Source of the DNA: Blastococcus sp. CPCC 205250
Lineage (GTDB): Bacteria > Actinomycetota > Actinomycetes > Mycobacteriales > Geodermatophilaceae
Assembly: GCF_019799925.1 (NCBI RefSeq)
Contig: NZ_JABGCG010000002.1
Location: 310,001-374,000, forward strand
Direction of reading: 5' to 3'
DNA length: 64,000 nt
The position numbers and the translations under genes are program-made. The stretch's first letter is position 1. Each line of letters begins with the position of its first letter. Shown piece after piece: positions 16,694-26,430 of this stretch. The notes beneath the pieces were generated by a model, which saw nothing but the letters and a program-made list of their open reading frames with translations, was not told the DNA's origin and searched no databases.

Positions 16694-17869
16694 GTGAGCC
16701 TGCCGCGCGCCGCGCTGACCGAGCGCATGCAGCCCTTCGCCACCACGGTGTTCGCCGAGATGTCGGCCCTGGCCGTGCGCACGGGGGCGATCAACCTCGG
16801 TCAGGGCTTCCCCGACACCGACGGTCCGGCGTCCCTGCTGGAGGACGCCGTCGGGGCCATCCGCGGTGGCGCCAACCAGTACCCGCCCGGCCCCGGGGTG
16901 CCCGCGCTGCGCGAGGCCGTGGCGGCACACCAGGCGCGGTTCCGCGGCCTGACGGTCGACCCCGCCGACGTGCTGGTCACCGTCGGCGCCACGGAGGCCA
17001 TCGCCGCCACCGTCCTGGCCCTCACCACGCCCGGCGACGAGGTGGTCACCTTCGAGCCGTACTACGACAGCTACGCCGCGACCGTGGCCCTGGCCGGGGC
17101 GACCCGGCGCACCGTCGTCCTGCGCTCGCCGGACTTCGCGGTCGACGAGGCCGCGCTGCGGGCGGCGTTCTCCGACCGCACCCGCGTCGTGCTGCTCAAC
17201 ACCCCGCACAACCCCACCGGCAAGGTCTTCACCCGCGCCGAGCTGGAGCTGGTCGCGCGCCTGGCCGTCGAGCACGACGCCGTGGTCGTCGCCGACGAGG
17301 TCTACGAGCACATGACCTACGGCGTCCCCCACGTGTCGATCGCGACGCTGCCCGGCATGGCCGAGCGCACGCTGACCATCTCCTCGGCCGGCAAGACGTT
17401 CTCGGTGACCGGCTGGAAGGTCGGCTGGGTGCACGGGCCCAGCGAGCTGGTCGGGGCCGTCCGCGCGGTCAAGCAGTTCCTCACGTTCGTCGGTAGCGGA
17501 CCGTTCCAGCCGGCCGTCGCCAAGGCGCTGGCCCTGCCCGACGAGTACTTCGACGGCCTGCGGGCCGACCTCGCGCGCAAGCGCGACCTGCTGGTGTCCG
17601 GCCTGGAGGCCGCCGGGTTCGCGACCAACCGGCCCGACGGCACCTACTTCGTCACGGCCGACGCCGCTCCGCTGGGCTACACCGACGCGATGGCGCTGTG
17701 CTGGGACCTGCCCGGCCTGGCCGGCGTGGTCGGCGTGCCGGTCCGGGTCTTCCACGACGACCAGGACGCCGCGCCGTCCCTCGTGCGCTTCGCGTTCTGC
17801 AAGCAGGACGCCGTCCTCACCGAGGCGGCCGAGCGCCTCGCCGCACTCGGCGCCCGACTCGCCGGCTGA
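16694..17869 (+). CDS. PLP-dependent class I aminotransferase (candidate for the last methionine-salvage step)
   Basis: A 391-residue fold-type I aminotransferase: INLGQGFPDTDGP and NQYPPGPGVPALREAV near the N-terminus, TVGATEAIAA, LLNTPHNPTGKVF, VVADEVYEH, the PLP lysine in SSAGKTFSVTGWK (Lys234) and a C-terminal VRFAFCK arginine. It belongs to the YbdL/kynurenine-aminotransferase group, whose members transaminate 2-keto-4-methylthiobutyrate to methionine. Mycobacterial relatives are annotated dapC (succinyldiaminopimelate aminotransferase), and that remains possible. The position next to the riboswitch-controlled salvage operon favours the methionine role (inference). Confidence 0.8.
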   Translation: MSLPRAALTERMQPFATTVFAEMSALAVRTGAINLGQGFPDTDGPASLLEDAVGAIRGGANQYPPGPGVPALREAVAAHQARFRGLTVDPADVLVTVGATEAIAATVLALTTPGDEVVTFEPYYDSYAATVALAGATRRTVVLRSPDFAVDEAALRAAFSDRTRVVLLNTPHNPTGKVFTRAELELVARLAVEHDAVVVADEVYEHMTYGVPHVSIATLPGMAERTLTISSAGKTFSVTGWKVGWVHGPSELVGAVRAVKQFLTFVGSGPFQPAVAKALALPDEYFDGLRADLARKRDLLVSGLEAAGFATNRPDGTYFVTADAAPLGYTDAMALCWDLPGLAGVVGVPVRVFHDDQDAAPSLVRFAFCKQDAVLTEAAERLAALGARLAG

Positions 17870-17899
17870 GCCCGCCCCCGCGCCAGGGGCGGGCTCAGC
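17865..17899. terminator. Bidirectional hairpin between aminotransferase and chemoreceptor 1
   Basis: A 14-bp perfect stem (GCTGAGCCCGCCCC with its complement) around a 7-nt loop. The aminotransferase TGA is inside the left arm; the chemoreceptor stop follows 7 nt beyond the right arm. It can end both convergent transcripts. Confidence 0.7.
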
Positions 17900-17905
17900 G
17901 ACGCA

Positions 17906-19522
17906 TCAGTACGTGAAGCGGCCCACCGTGGTGCGCAGGTCCGACGCCATCCGGGACAGCTCGTCCACCGCGGTGCGCGTCTGGGTGAGCGCCTGGGTGG
18001 TGGAGTCGGCCGCCGTCGAGACGCCGGTGATGTTGTCGGCGATCTGACCCGAGCCCTGCGCGGCCTCCTGGACCGAGCGCGCCATCTCGTTGGTGGTGGC
18101 GGTCTGCTCCTCCACCGCACTGGCGATGGTGGTCTGCCGGTCGGAGATCTGCGCGACGATCGAGCTGATCTCCCCGATCGCGGTCACCGCGGCGGTGGTG
18201 TCGCCCTGGATGGCCAGCACCCGGCGGGCGATGTCCTCGGTCGCCTTCGCCGTCTCCTGGGCCAGCTCCTTGACCTCGTTGGCCACGACGGCGAAGCCCT
18301 TGCCGGCCTCGCCCGCACGGGCCGCCTCGATGGTGGCGTTCAGGGCCAGCAGGTTGGTCTGCTCCGCGATGCTCGTGATCACCTTGACCACGTTGCCGAT
18401 CTCCGCCGAGCTCTCGCCGAGCTTGGCGACCGTGGCGGTCGTGGTCTCGGCAGCCATGACGGCGCGGGAGGCGACGTCGGAGGCCTCGGCGGCGTTGGAC
18501 GCGATCTCCCGGATGGAGGCACCCATCTCCTCGGCGCCCGCGGCCACCGTCGCGACGCTGCGCGACACCTCCTCGGCGGCACCGGCGACCACGCCGGACT
18601 GCGCGGAGGTCTCCTCGGCGGAGGCCGAGATCTGCGCCGAGGACGCCGACAGCTCCTCCGACGACGCGGCCACCGCGTCCGCGGCCCCCACGACCGTCGA
18701 CATCACGCTGCGCAGGCTCTCCTGGGCGGAGTCCAGCGCCGCGGCCATGCGGCCGACCTCGTCGGCGCCACCGACGCCCGCGGCGACGGTCAGGTCGCCG
18801 GCGGCCATGGCCTCGGCCGAGCGCTGCACCGCCTGCAGGTTGCGGACCATGCGGCGGACGACGACCACGGTGAGCCCGCCGGCGAGGAGCACGGCGGTCA
18901 GGGCGGTGACCAGCAGCAGGGTGATGGCGCTGCTCGCCTCGTCGGCGCTCGCGGCGTTGCGGGCCGCGGCCTGCGCCGACTGCGCGACGCCCTCCTCCTC
19001 GAGCCCGTCGGCGATGTCGGTCAGCAGCGGGCTGGAGACCTCCCGGTACACCTGGGCGTACAGCGCGAGGTCGCCGCTGTCGGCGGCCGGGAAGAGCTGG
19101 GCGGCACTGGTGCCGAGGAACTGCGCGCGGGCGGTCTCGTACTTGTCGATCGCCGCCTGGTCCACGACGTAGGGGGCGTAATCGGCCAGCGCGGCCTCGA
19201 CGTCGGCACTCTTCTCGTCCATCTCCCCGAGCAGCTCGACCCGGCGGTCGGCGTCGGAGACGGCGTACTCGAGGACGCGGGCGCGGTGGGCCGCGGTGGC
19301 GCGCTGCACGGCCGAGAGGGCGTTCAGCGGCTCGAGGTTCTCGGTGTAGATCCGCTCCTGGCCGTGGCGCATCTCGCTGATGCGCGTGACGGCGAGCAGG
19401 TTCGTGGCGATGACGACGACGGCGAGCAGGCCGACGACGGCGCCGATCTTGACCCCGATCGGACGATCGGCGAACCAGCCACCTCGCCGCCCGGGACGGG
19501 GGGAGGCCGTGGGGACGGACAT
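17906..19522 (-). CDS. Methyl-accepting chemotaxis protein (array copy 1)
   Basis: A 538-residue transmembrane chemoreceptor. A short cytoplasmic head ([12 protein letters not shown]) leads into TM1 (about 25-45), a helical extracytoplasmic four-helix-bundle-type sensor (about 46-200), TM2 (about 205-227), HAMP, and a long coiled-coil signalling domain with the hairpin tip [24 protein letters not shown]. It ends in GRFTY, with no CheR-tethering pentapeptide of the enteric type. Ligand unknown. The ATG has an AGGAG ribosome site. The signalling domain is near-identical to the other three array members. Confidence 0.93.
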   Translation of the reverse strand: MSVPTASPRPGRRGGWFADRPIGVKIGAVVGLLAVVVIATNLLAVTRISEMRHGQERIYTENLEPLNALSAVQRATAAHRARVLEYAVSDADRRVELLGEMDEKSADVEAALADYAPYVVDQAAIDKYETARAQFLGTSAAQLFPAADSGDLALYAQVYREVSSPLLTDIADGLEEEGVAQSAQAAARNAASADEASSAITLLLVTALTAVLLAGGLTVVVVRRMVRNLQAVQRSAEAMAAGDLTVAAGVGGADEVGRMAAALDSAQESLRSVMSTVVGAADAVAASSEELSASSAQISASAEETSAQSGVVAGAAEEVSRSVATVAAGAEEMGASIREIASNAAEASDVASRAVMAAETTTATVAKLGESSAEIGNVVKVITSIAEQTNLLALNATIEAARAGEAGKGFAVVANEVKELAQETAKATEDIARRVLAIQGDTTAAVTAIGEISSIVAQISDRQTTIASAVEEQTATTNEMARSVQEAAQGSGQIADNITGVSTAADSTTQALTQTRTAVDELSRMASDLRTTVGRFTY

Positions 19523-19566
19523 TCTCTGACTCCTGCGGGGAATGGCGTTCGGGGATACCGGCGCGA

Positions 19567-19611
19567 GTGGATCGACTACATGTGGATCGACTACGTGTGG
19601 ATCGACAACGT
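19567..19611. repeat. Three tandem 15-bp direct repeats upstream of chemoreceptor 1
   Basis: Units GTGGATCGACTACAT, GTGGATCGACTACGT and GTGGATCGACAACGT are directly abutted, with two point differences. They lie 45-90 bp before the chemoreceptor 1 ATG, in likely promoter DNA. They may be regulator-binding sites or a small tandem duplication. There are no spacers, so this is not a CRISPR array. Confidence 0.7.
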
Positions 19612-19666
19612 GGTGCTCGTGTGGTGCACCGGAAGGGTGCGACATTCCGGACGATTCCGGACCCCG

Positions 19667-19681
19667 TTCCCGGTCGTGTCG
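19667..19681 (-). promoter_or_regulatory. Shared chemoreceptor upstream element, copy at chemoreceptor 1
   Basis: Minus strand CGACACGACCGGGAA, about 145 nt before the start. It resembles CGACACGCCGCGGAA upstream of copy 2 and CGACACGACGGCGGAA upstream of copy 3. A common regulator or sigma-factor site is possible. Confidence 0.35.
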
Positions 19682-19761
19682 CGAGGCCCGGCAGAGAAAG
19701 GCCGGTGACCGCCATTCCCGAGTCGACTCGGCGCCATTCCCGGTCGGGCCGGGAAACGGCA

Positions 19762-19794
19762 GGAGCGCGGGACCTGGACCAGGTCCCGCGCTCC
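19762..19794 (-). terminator. Terminator after chemoreceptor 2
   Basis: A 14-bp perfect stem (GGAGCGCGGGACCT with its complement) and a GGACC loop lie about 70 nt beyond the stop of the minus-strand gene. There is no clear T-run. Confidence 0.7.
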
Positions 19795-19861
19795 GCCGTG
19801 CCCCCTGTCGTGCGCCCTCCGGGCCCGTGCCCAGCCTGCGGCGCGGGGGAGGGGAGTGCTC

Positions 19862-21508
19862 CTAGTAGCTGAAGCGGCTCACGGTGGTGCGCAGGTCGGC
19901 TGCCATGCGGGACAGCTCGTCGACCGCGGTGCGCGTCTGGGTGAGCGCCTGGGTGGTCGACTCCGCCGCCGAGGAGACGCCGGTGATGTTGTCGGCGATC
20001 TGACCCGAACCCTGCGCGGCCTCCGCGACCGAGCGGGCCATCTCGTTGGTGGTGGCGGTCTGCTCCTCCACGGCCGAGGCGATGGTGGTCTGCCGGTCGG
20101 AGATCTGCGCGACGATCGAGCTGATCTCCCCGATCGCGGTCACCGCGGCGGTGGTGTCGCCCTGGATGGCCAGCACCCGGCGGGCGATGTCCTCGGTCGC
20201 CTTGGCCGTCTCCTGGGCCAGCTCCTTGACCTCGTTGGCCACGACCGCGAAGCCCTTGCCGGCCTCCCCGGCGCGCGCCGCCTCGATGGTGGCGTTCAGG
20301 GCCAGCAGGTTGGTCTGCTCCGCGATCGAGGTGATCACCTTGACCACGTTGCCGATCTCGGCCGAGGACTCGCCGAGCTTGGCGACCGTGGCGGTGGTGG
20401 TCTCGGCGGCGGTCACGGCGCGGGCGGCCACGTCGGAGGCCTCGGCGGCGTTCGTCGCGATCTCGCGGATCGAGGCGCCCATCTGGTCGGCGCCGGCGGC
20501 GACGGTCTGCACGTTGCGGCTGACCTCCTCGGCCGCCGAGGAGACGACGCCGGACTGCGCCGAGGTCTCCTCCGCCGAGGCCGAGATCTGCGCCGAGGAC
20601 GCCGACAGCTCCTCCGACGAGGCGGCCACCGCGTCGGCGGCCCCCACGACGGTGGCCATCACGGTGCGCAGCTCGACGACGGCGGCGTCCAGGGCCTGGC
20701 CCATCTCGCCGAGCTCGTCGTGGGTGTCCAGCCCGCTCCGGACGGTGAGGTCACCGCGCGACAGCGCCGCGGTCACCTGCGCGACGCGGGCGGCCTGCCG
20801 GGCGATCCCCGCCGCGATCCACCAGCCGAGGCCGGCGGCGAGCACGATGCCCGCGAACATGATCATGAGCGCCAGCGTCCGCTGGGTGTCGTACTCGGCG
20901 CGGATGGCGTCGCGGGCCGCGGCGGCGTCGGACATCTCCAAGTCACGCAGGGCCTGGAGGTCCTCGGTGAGGGCCTGCACCAGGGGCGTGCCCTGGCCGT
21001 CGTTGACCTGGTTCCAGCCCGGCACGTCGTTGGCCAGGGCCAGCGGGGCGAGCACGCCGTCCTGGAAGGTCGCGTACTGCTCCATCGTGGCTTCGACGTC
21101 GTCCACGAGGGCCTGGCGGCCGGCGTCCAGCCCGCCCTCGGCGTAGACCTCCAGGGCCGCGGTGAAGTCGGTGCGGAGGTCCTGGGCGGCCTGCAGCTTC
21201 TGCGTCGTCTCCGCGGGGGTCGAGGCGATGAGGGCGTTGCGCGTGGCGACGCGGATGTCACTGAGGATGCCGTCCACGTCGGCCGCGGCGACCGCGCCCT
21301 GGAGGTTCTCCTCGTAGAGGGCGTCGGCGGCGTCGGCCGAGGAGCTCAGCGCCTGCAGGCCCATGAACCCGACCGTGCCGGTGATGACGGCGGAGATCGC
21401 CACGGTGCCCAGCACCTTGGTCTTCACGCTGCGGTCGCCCCACCAGTGCCGCTGCCCGGCGGGGGAGGGGGCGCCGGCGGGTGGCACGGGCGTCATCGAG
21501 GTGGTCAT
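19862..21508 (-). CDS. Methyl-accepting chemotaxis protein (array copy 2)
   Basis: A 548-residue chemoreceptor: Pro/Ala-rich head, TM1 around 30-52, helical sensor domain, TM2 around 215-238, HAMP, and the same signalling domain as copy 1, ending GRFSY-like (SRFSY). Its sensor sequence differs completely in detail from its neighbours (for example [21 protein letters not shown]), so it should detect something else. The ATG follows an AGGAG site. A 126-nt stretch of the signalling domain is identical to copy 1. Confidence 0.93.
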   Translation of the reverse strand: MTTSMTPVPPAGAPSPAGQRHWWGDRSVKTKVLGTVAISAVITGTVGFMGLQALSSSADAADALYEENLQGAVAAADVDGILSDIRVATRNALIASTPAETTQKLQAAQDLRTDFTAALEVYAEGGLDAGRQALVDDVEATMEQYATFQDGVLAPLALANDVPGWNQVNDGQGTPLVQALTEDLQALRDLEMSDAAAARDAIRAEYDTQRTLALMIMFAGIVLAAGLGWWIAAGIARQAARVAQVTAALSRGDLTVRSGLDTHDELGEMGQALDAAVVELRTVMATVVGAADAVAASSEELSASSAQISASAEETSAQSGVVSSAAEEVSRNVQTVAAGADQMGASIREIATNAAEASDVAARAVTAAETTTATVAKLGESSAEIGNVVKVITSIAEQTNLLALNATIEAARAGEAGKGFAVVANEVKELAQETAKATEDIARRVLAIQGDTTAAVTAIGEISSIVAQISDRQTTIASAVEEQTATTNEMARSVAEAAQGSGQIADNITGVSSAAESTTQALTQTRTAVDELSRMAADLRTTVSRFSY

Positions 21509-21608
21509 GGCGGTCTCCTGACAGGGGCACGAGCGAGGGGGGGTGGAATCGCGGCCCGGAGCCGCGTCCGACAAGAGAGTGGGGTGTGTCGCACCGACCG
21601 TGTCGCAA

Positions 21609-21623
21609 TTCCGCGGCGTGTCG
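21609..21623 (-). promoter_or_regulatory. Shared chemoreceptor upstream element, copy at chemoreceptor 2
   Basis: Minus strand CGACACGCCGCGGAA followed by TTGC, about 100 nt before the start. It aligns with the copy upstream of chemoreceptor 3 over about 20 bases with a one-base gap. Confidence 0.4.
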
Positions 21624-21739
21624 GAAATGATTCGTACGGAAGCGCGCAATGCAATTCACGGCTCCTTGTCGACATCGCCGGATAATGGCGACGACGACCA
21701 TTCGCACCGATGTCGACACGGGGACCGGAGGCGGACGCG

Positions 21740-21773
21740 CAGGAGCGCCCGGCCGCGTGGCCGGGCGCTCCTG
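21740..21773 (-). terminator. Terminator after chemoreceptor 3
   Basis: A 15-bp perfect stem (CAGGAGCGCCCGGCC with its complement) with a GCGT loop lies about 60 nt beyond the stop. Confidence 0.72.
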
Positions 21774-21833
21774 GACGATCGTGGTCGCGGGGGAGCACCC
21801 CCGCCGGGCCCCGTCCGGAGACGGGGCGACCGG

Positions 21834-23426
21834 TCAGTAGCTGAACCTCCCGACCGCCCCTCGCAGGTCGGCGGCCATCCGCGACAGCTCGTCCACCGCG
21901 GCGCGGGTCTGGGTCAGCGCCTGGGTGGTGGCGCCGGCGGCGGAGGAGACGCCGGTGATGTTCTCGGCGATCTGCCCCGAGCCCTGCGCGGCCTCGCTGA
22001 CCGAGCGGCTCATCTCGCTGGTCGTCGCCGTCTGCTCCTCCACCGCGCTGGCGATGGTCAGCTGGTAGTCGTTGATCTGCCCGATCACGTCGCTGATCCG
22101 GCCGATGGCGGCCACGGCACCGGTCGTGTCGTGCTGGATGGCGTCCACCCGGCGGGCGATGTCCTCGGTGGCCTTGGCCGTCTCCTGGGCCAGCTCCTTG
22201 ACCTCGTTCGCCACGACCGCGAAGCCCTTGCCGGCCTCCCCGGCCCGCGCCGCCTCGATGGTCGCGTTCAGCGCCAGCAGGTTCGTCTGCTCCGCGATCG
22301 AGGTGATCACCTTGACCACGTCGCCGATCTCCCGCGACGACTCGCCCAGCTTGCTGATCTGCCCGGTCGTCGTCTCCGCCTCGGCCACCGCCGCCGCGGC
22401 CACCCGGGCCGCCTCGTTGGCGTTCTGCGCGATCTCGCGGATGGACGCGCCCATCTGCTCCGCGCCGGCGGCGACGGTCTGCACGTTGCGGCTGACCTCC
22501 TCGGCCGCCGAGGAGACGACGCCGGACTGCGCCGAGGTCTCCTCCGCCGAGGCCGAGATCTGCGCCGAGGACGCCGACAGCTCCTCCGACGACGCGGCGA
22601 CCGCGTCCGCCGCGCCGACGACCGTGGACATGACACCGCGCAGCCCGTCCTGGGCCGACGCGAGCGACTCGGCCATGCGGCCCAGCTCGTCGCGGCCGCG
22701 CACCTGCGGCGCCACAGTCAGGTCACCCCGGGCCAGTGCCTCAACCGAGCCCTGCACCGAGCGGACGGTGGTGGTGATCCGGCGGACGACGAGCACGGTG
22801 AGCCCACCGGCGACCAGCACGCCGACGGCCAGCGCCGTCCACAGCGTCAGGACGGCGGCGTCGACGATCTCGCCGGCGTCGTCGGTGTCGGCCTGGCCGG
22901 CGGCGACCCGGCGCTCCTGCATCGCGCTGTAGGCGTCCATGATCACGTCCGACGAGTCCTGCAGCGGCCCGGTGACCAGCTGTCCGGCCAGGGCGTAGTC
23001 CCCGCGGTCGGCCGCCGGGAGGAGCTGCCCGTCGGCCACGGTGTAGTAGCCCTCGACGTCGGCGCGGAAGGCCTCGAAGGCCTCGCGGTTCACCGTCACC
23101 TCGGCGTAGGCGTCGAGCTGGCCCTCGAGGGTGGTGCGCCGCTCGGCGAGGTCGGCACGCATCTCCTGCCGGGTGGACGGGTCGGCCAGGGAGTAGGCGT
23201 TGTACCGCGACCGGTCGCCCTGCCAGGAGCGCTGGATGTCGGCCAGGTGGGCGAGGGTCACGACGTTCTCGTTGATCCGGCCGGCCGCGGTGTGCACGGC
23301 CGACAGCCGGCTGACGGCGAGGACGGCCATGGCGACCGCGACGAGGACGAGCACGGCGAGCGCGGCGCCGATCTTGACGGCGATCGGCCGGTCGGCGAAC
23401 CAGCGTGCGGGGGACGGCGTGGTCAC
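21834..23426 (-). CDS. Methyl-accepting chemotaxis protein (array copy 3)
   Basis: A 530-residue chemoreceptor with the head [14 protein letters not shown]1 (about 15-37), a helical sensor domain ([19 protein letters not shown]), TM2 (about 190-212), HAMP and signalling domain. Of the four array members its tip-flanking helices are the most diverged ([25 protein letters not shown] in place of the ISDRQTT version). The GTG start has a GGAG site 9 nt upstream; the head matches copies 1 and 4, supporting it. Confidence 0.92.
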   Translation of the reverse strand: MTTPSPARWFADRPIAVKIGAALAVLVLVAVAMAVLAVSRLSAVHTAAGRINENVVTLAHLADIQRSWQGDRSRYNAYSLADPSTRQEMRADLAERRTTLEGQLDAYAEVTVNREAFEAFRADVEGYYTVADGQLLPAADRGDYALAGQLVTGPLQDSSDVIMDAYSAMQERRVAAGQADTDDAGEIVDAAVLTLWTALAVGVLVAGGLTVLVVRRITTTVRSVQGSVEALARGDLTVAPQVRGRDELGRMAESLASAQDGLRGVMSTVVGAADAVAASSEELSASSAQISASAEETSAQSGVVSSAAEEVSRNVQTVAAGAEQMGASIREIAQNANEAARVAAAAVAEAETTTGQISKLGESSREIGDVVKVITSIAEQTNLLALNATIEAARAGEAGKGFAVVANEVKELAQETAKATEDIARRVDAIQHDTTGAVAAIGRISDVIGQINDYQLTIASAVEEQTATTSEMSRSVSEAAQGSGQIAENITGVSSAAGATTQALTQTRAAVDELSRMAADLRGAVGRFSY

Positions 23427-23557
23427 GGCGGTGGCTCCAAGGGTGGTCGACGAGCTGGGGGAGGGCGTCCCGGTGCCCCGCCGCACTGCGGGAGCAGGAG
23501 AGCTGCTGAGGCGATTCTGCGACAGTCGCACCCGGCGAGGAACCACCTCCGTAGCAG

Positions 23558-23573
23558 TTCCGCCGTCGTGTCG
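23558..23573 (-). promoter_or_regulatory. Shared chemoreceptor upstream element, copy at chemoreceptor 3
   Basis: Minus strand CGACACGACGGCGGAA followed by CTGC, about 130 nt before the start. See the matching elements at chemoreceptors 1 and 2; none was found before copy 4. Confidence 0.4.
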
Positions 23574-23706
23574 GGGAATTGTCCGGTCACCTCCTCCAGG
23601 CCGTCCCCATGTCGACACGGAATGGTCGCCGGCACCATTCTGGATGTCCGCTCCGCCATTCCGGTCCGGCCGCCGGGCGGACAGTGCGGTGGCCCCCGGG
23701 AACGAC

Positions 23707-23744
23707 GAGGGCGCGGAACCGGGGGATCCCGGTTCCGCGCCCTC
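23707..23744 (-). terminator. Terminator after chemoreceptor 4
   Basis: A 17-bp perfect stem starting GAGGGCGCGGAACCGGG with a GGAT loop lies about 27 nt beyond the stop. It is the strongest hairpin of the array. Confidence 0.75.
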
Positions 23745-23770
23745 CCCACGTCGTCGTGCGGTACGCCGCC

Positions 23771-25378
23771 TCAGTAGGTGAAGCGCCCCACCGCCCCCCG
23801 GAGGTCGGCGGCCATCCGCGACAGCTCGTCGACGGCGACCCGGGTCTGGGTCAGCGCCTCGGTCGTGGTCTCGGCGGCCGTCGAGACGCTGGTGATGTTC
23901 TCGGCGATCTGGCCGGAGCCGCCGGCGGCCTCGGCCACCGACCGCGACATCTCGCTCGTGGTGGCGGTCTGCTCCTCCACGGCCGAGGCGATGGTGGTCT
24001 GCCGATCCGAGATCTGCGCGACGATCGAGCTGATCTCCCCGATCGCGGCCACCGCGGCCGTCGTGTCGCCCTGGATCGCCTGCACCCGGCGGGCGATGTC
24101 CTCGGTCGCCTTCGCCGTCTCCTGCGCCAGCTCCTTGACCTCGTTCGCGACCACCGCGAAGCCCTTGCCGGCCTCCCCGGCCCGCGCCGCCTCGATGGTC
24201 GCGTTCAACGCCAGGAGGTTCGTCTGCTCCGCGATCGAGGTGATCACCTTGACCACGTTGCCGATCTCCGCCGAGCTCTCCCCGAGCTTGTTCACCGTTG
24301 CCGTGGTCGCCTCCGCGGCGGTCACCGCCCGCATCGCCACCTCCGAGGCCTCGGCCGCGTTCTGGGAGATCTCGCGGATGGAGGCACCCATCTGCTCGGC
24401 ACCCGCCGCCACCGTCGCCACGCTGCGGCTGACCTCCTCGGCCGCCGAGGACACGACGCCGGACTGGGCGGCGGTCTCCTCCGCCGAGGACGAGATCTGC
24501 GCGGAGGACGCCGACAGCTCCTCGGACGAGGCCGCCACCGCCTGCGCCGATGCCGCCACCCCGGCCATGACCTCCCGGAGGCTGCCCTGGGCCGCCTCCA
24601 GCGCCTGCGCCATCTGGCCGACCTCGTCGCGCGCGGTGATCCCGGTCGAGACCGTGAGGTCGCCGTCGGCCAGCGCCTGCAGGGCCCCGCGCACCTGCTG
24701 GAGCGGGCGGGTGATCGAGCGGGTGATGAGCCAGCTGATGCCCAGGATGGCCAGCAGCGCGCCGCCGGCGACGGCGAGGCTGATGCGCTCGGCCTGCGCG
24801 ACGGCGTCCTGGAGGCTCACCTCGGCGGCGACCCGGGCTGCCCAGAGGGCGTCCTTCGCGGTGCCCACGGCGCTGTCGGTCAGGTCGTTGGCGGTCTGGA
24901 TGTCCTCCCACCGGGCGCGGCTGCCGGCCTGGTCGGCCACGGCACCGTCCACGAAGACCTCGATCGCGCTGGTGTAGGCCCCGAAGCTGGAGCCGAGGTC
25001 GGCCACCGCCGCGGCGGCCGCGCCGTCGAGCTCGATGACCGACAGCTCCTCGAGGATGCCCTCGGGGGTGGCGATGTCCTCGGCCAGCTCCGGCAGCTGC
25101 TCGGCCGGGACGTCGCGCACGAGGGCCTTGAACCCGTCGACCTTGAGCTCGCTGGCGCGGGTGTCGAGCTGGAGGACCAGCGTCTCGGCGTCGGCGGCGT
25201 CCTGCAGCTCGGCGGTGGCGTCACGCACGGTGCCGTTGCCGATGAGGACGGCGGAGAGCAGACCGCCGAAGGCGAGGACGACGACTCCGACGAGGATGCC
25301 GAACTTCACCGCGAGGGGGCGGTCGGCGAACCAGCCGGCCGAGCGCCCCGGGGGCCGGGGAGCGGAGGACAGGGACAC
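23771..25378 (-). CDS. Methyl-accepting chemotaxis protein (array copy 4)
   Basis: A 535-residue chemoreceptor with the head [16 protein letters not shown]1 (about 25-47), a helical sensor with [24 protein letters not shown]2 (about 190-210, [20 protein letters not shown]), HAMP ([23 protein letters not shown]) and signalling domain ending GRFTY. This is the oldest-looking or first copy in transcription order. The GTG start has a GGAG site and matches copy 1 at the head. No cheA, cheW, cheR or flagellar genes are nearby, so it must work with a pathway encoded elsewhere. Confidence 0.92.
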   Translation of the reverse strand: MSLSSAPRPPGRSAGWFADRPLAVKFGILVGVVVLAFGGLLSAVLIGNGTVRDATAELQDAADAETLVLQLDTRASELKVDGFKALVRDVPAEQLPELAEDIATPEGILEELSVIELDGAAAAAVADLGSSFGAYTSAIEVFVDGAVADQAGSRARWEDIQTANDLTDSAVGTAKDALWAARVAAEVSLQDAVAQAERISLAVAGGALLAILGISWLITRSITRPLQQVRGALQALADGDLTVSTGITARDEVGQMAQALEAAQGSLREVMAGVAASAQAVAASSEELSASSAQISSSAEETAAQSGVVSSAAEEVSRSVATVAAGAEQMGASIREISQNAAEASEVAMRAVTAAEATTATVNKLGESSAEIGNVVKVITSIAEQTNLLALNATIEAARAGEAGKGFAVVANEVKELAQETAKATEDIARRVQAIQGDTTAAVAAIGEISSIVAQISDRQTTIASAVEEQTATTSEMSRSVAEAAGGSGQIAENITSVSTAAETTTEALTQTRVAVDELSRMAADLRGAVGRFTY

Positions 25379-25674
25379 GGGGGACTCCAGGGGAGGGGGT
25401 GACGACGGGGGTGGAGGCGCAAGCGTGGGGTGTGCGGGACCCGCGGCGACACTCCCGCGCCCGTCAGTGACGGAATCGTGGTGTTTGCCCGGGGTCACCC
25501 GCCGCTGGGCTGTCGACCTGTCGACGGCCTGCCGCAGCTGACCGCACACCACGGGTCGGCGTCCCCGGACCGTCCGCGCAGGTCGGAGCCGCGGGCGGAC
25601 GACGGAGCGGCGGGGACGCCGGACCCGTGTCGACACCGGGGGAGGGCGGTCGTCCCGGACGGCCGCCGACGGCG
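25379..25674. other. Region between otsB and chemoreceptor 4
   Basis: Holds the chemoreceptor 4 promoter region and, next to otsB, a long nested inverted repeat (25557-25621). A direct GTCGACCTGTCGAC pair lies near 25512. No gene seen. Confidence 0.5.
25557..25621 (-). terminator. Possible terminator after otsB
   Basis: Outer arms CGGCGTCCCCG and CGGGGACGCCG (11 bp perfect) enclose inner arms GTCCGC and GCGGAC. It lies about 54 nt beyond the otsB stop. The loop is long, so it may instead be a regulatory structure. Confidence 0.4.
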
Positions 25675-26430
25675 TCAGCCGGCGCGGTTCCCCAGGGCGT
25701 CGTCGAGCGCCGTCAGGAGGGCCAGGACGCCCTCGAGGTCGTCGACCCGGGCCGTCGCGCGGGTCTCGCCCGGCCCGACCTTGACGCCGAGGTCGCCGGT
25801 GTCCAGCACGCCGAACACGTCCTCGTCGGTGAGGTCGTCGCCGAGGTAGAGGACGGCGGCGGCACCGACCTCCCGGCGCAGGCGGACGACGGCGCTGCCC
25901 TTGTCGGCGTCGGTCACGGCCAGCTCGAGCACGTCCTTGCCCGGCTTCCGGGTGAGCGACGGGTCCGCGCTCTCCCGCGCCCGCGCCAGCAGGTCCGCGG
26001 CGGCGGCCCGGTCGGTCACCTGCCGCACGTGCACCGCCACGCTGGCCGGCTTGACCTCCAGTCGCGCTCCCGGGGTGCTCGCCACCAGGGGCGCCAGCAC
26101 GGTGGCCAGGGCGTCGCGGCGACCGGCGAGCTCGGCCGCGATGGGCCCGTCGAACTCCGCGCCGTGGCTGCCGACCCAGCGGAAGGGACCGGTGAGGCCG
26201 CTGGTCGCCTGCAGGTCCGCCACGCCGCGGCCGCTGACCAGCGCCACGGTGACGCCGTCGTGGGCGGCCAGCCGGGCGAGCACCTCGGCCACGCCGGGCT
26301 CCGGGACGGCGGCGGAGGGGTCGTCGCGCAGCCGGGCCAGCACGCCGTCGTAGTCGGTGGCGACCAGCAGCGGCCGCTGCGCGGCGAGCCGGGGGAGTGC
26401 GGCGGTGAGCTCGGCGGGCAGCACGGTCAC
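25675..26430 (-). CDS. otsB: Trehalose-6-phosphate phosphatase
   Basis: Dephosphorylates trehalose-6-phosphate to trehalose. A 251-residue HAD phosphatase with motif [12 protein letters not shown], motif [20 protein letters not shown], a [10 protein letters not shown] cap stretch and motif [15 protein letters not shown]. The GTG start overlaps the otsA stop (GTGA), so the two are translationally coupled. Last gene of the osmoprotection run. Confidence 0.93.
   Translation of the reverse strand: MTVLPAELTAALPRLAAQRPLLVATDYDGVLARLRDDPSAAVPEPGVAEVLARLAAHDGVTVALVSGRGVADLQATSGLTGPFRWVGSHGAEFDGPIAAELAGRRDALATVLAPLVASTPGARLEVKPASVAVHVRQVTDRAAAADLLARARESADPSLTRKPGKDVLELAVTDADKGSAVVRLRREVGAAAVLYLGDDLTDEDVFGVLDTGDLGVKVGPGETRATARVDDLEGVLALLTALDDALGNRAG

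Larger units (their letters stand above)
19523..19861. other. Upstream region of chemoreceptor 1
   Basis: Contains three 15-bp direct repeats (19567-19611), a TTCCCGGTCGTGTCG element (19667-19681) resembling ones upstream of copies 2 and 3, and the terminator of copy 2 (19762-19794). No coding sequence is supported. Confidence 0.6.
21509..21833. other. Upstream region of chemoreceptor 2
   Basis: Holds the shared upstream element (21609-21623), further GTGTCGCA words around 21587-21607, and the terminator of copy 3. Locally less GC-rich (near 21620-21700), as expected of promoter DNA. No gene seen. Confidence 0.55.
23427..23770. other. Upstream region of chemoreceptor 3
   Basis: Contains the shared element (23558-23573), a GAATGGTCGCCGGCACCATTC imperfect inverted repeat near 23620, and the terminator of copy 4. 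No coding sequence supported. Confidence 0.55.

Noticed and set aside
19567-19611. CRISPR-like repeats
   Set aside because: The three 15-bp units are directly abutted with no spacers, and no cas genes are near.
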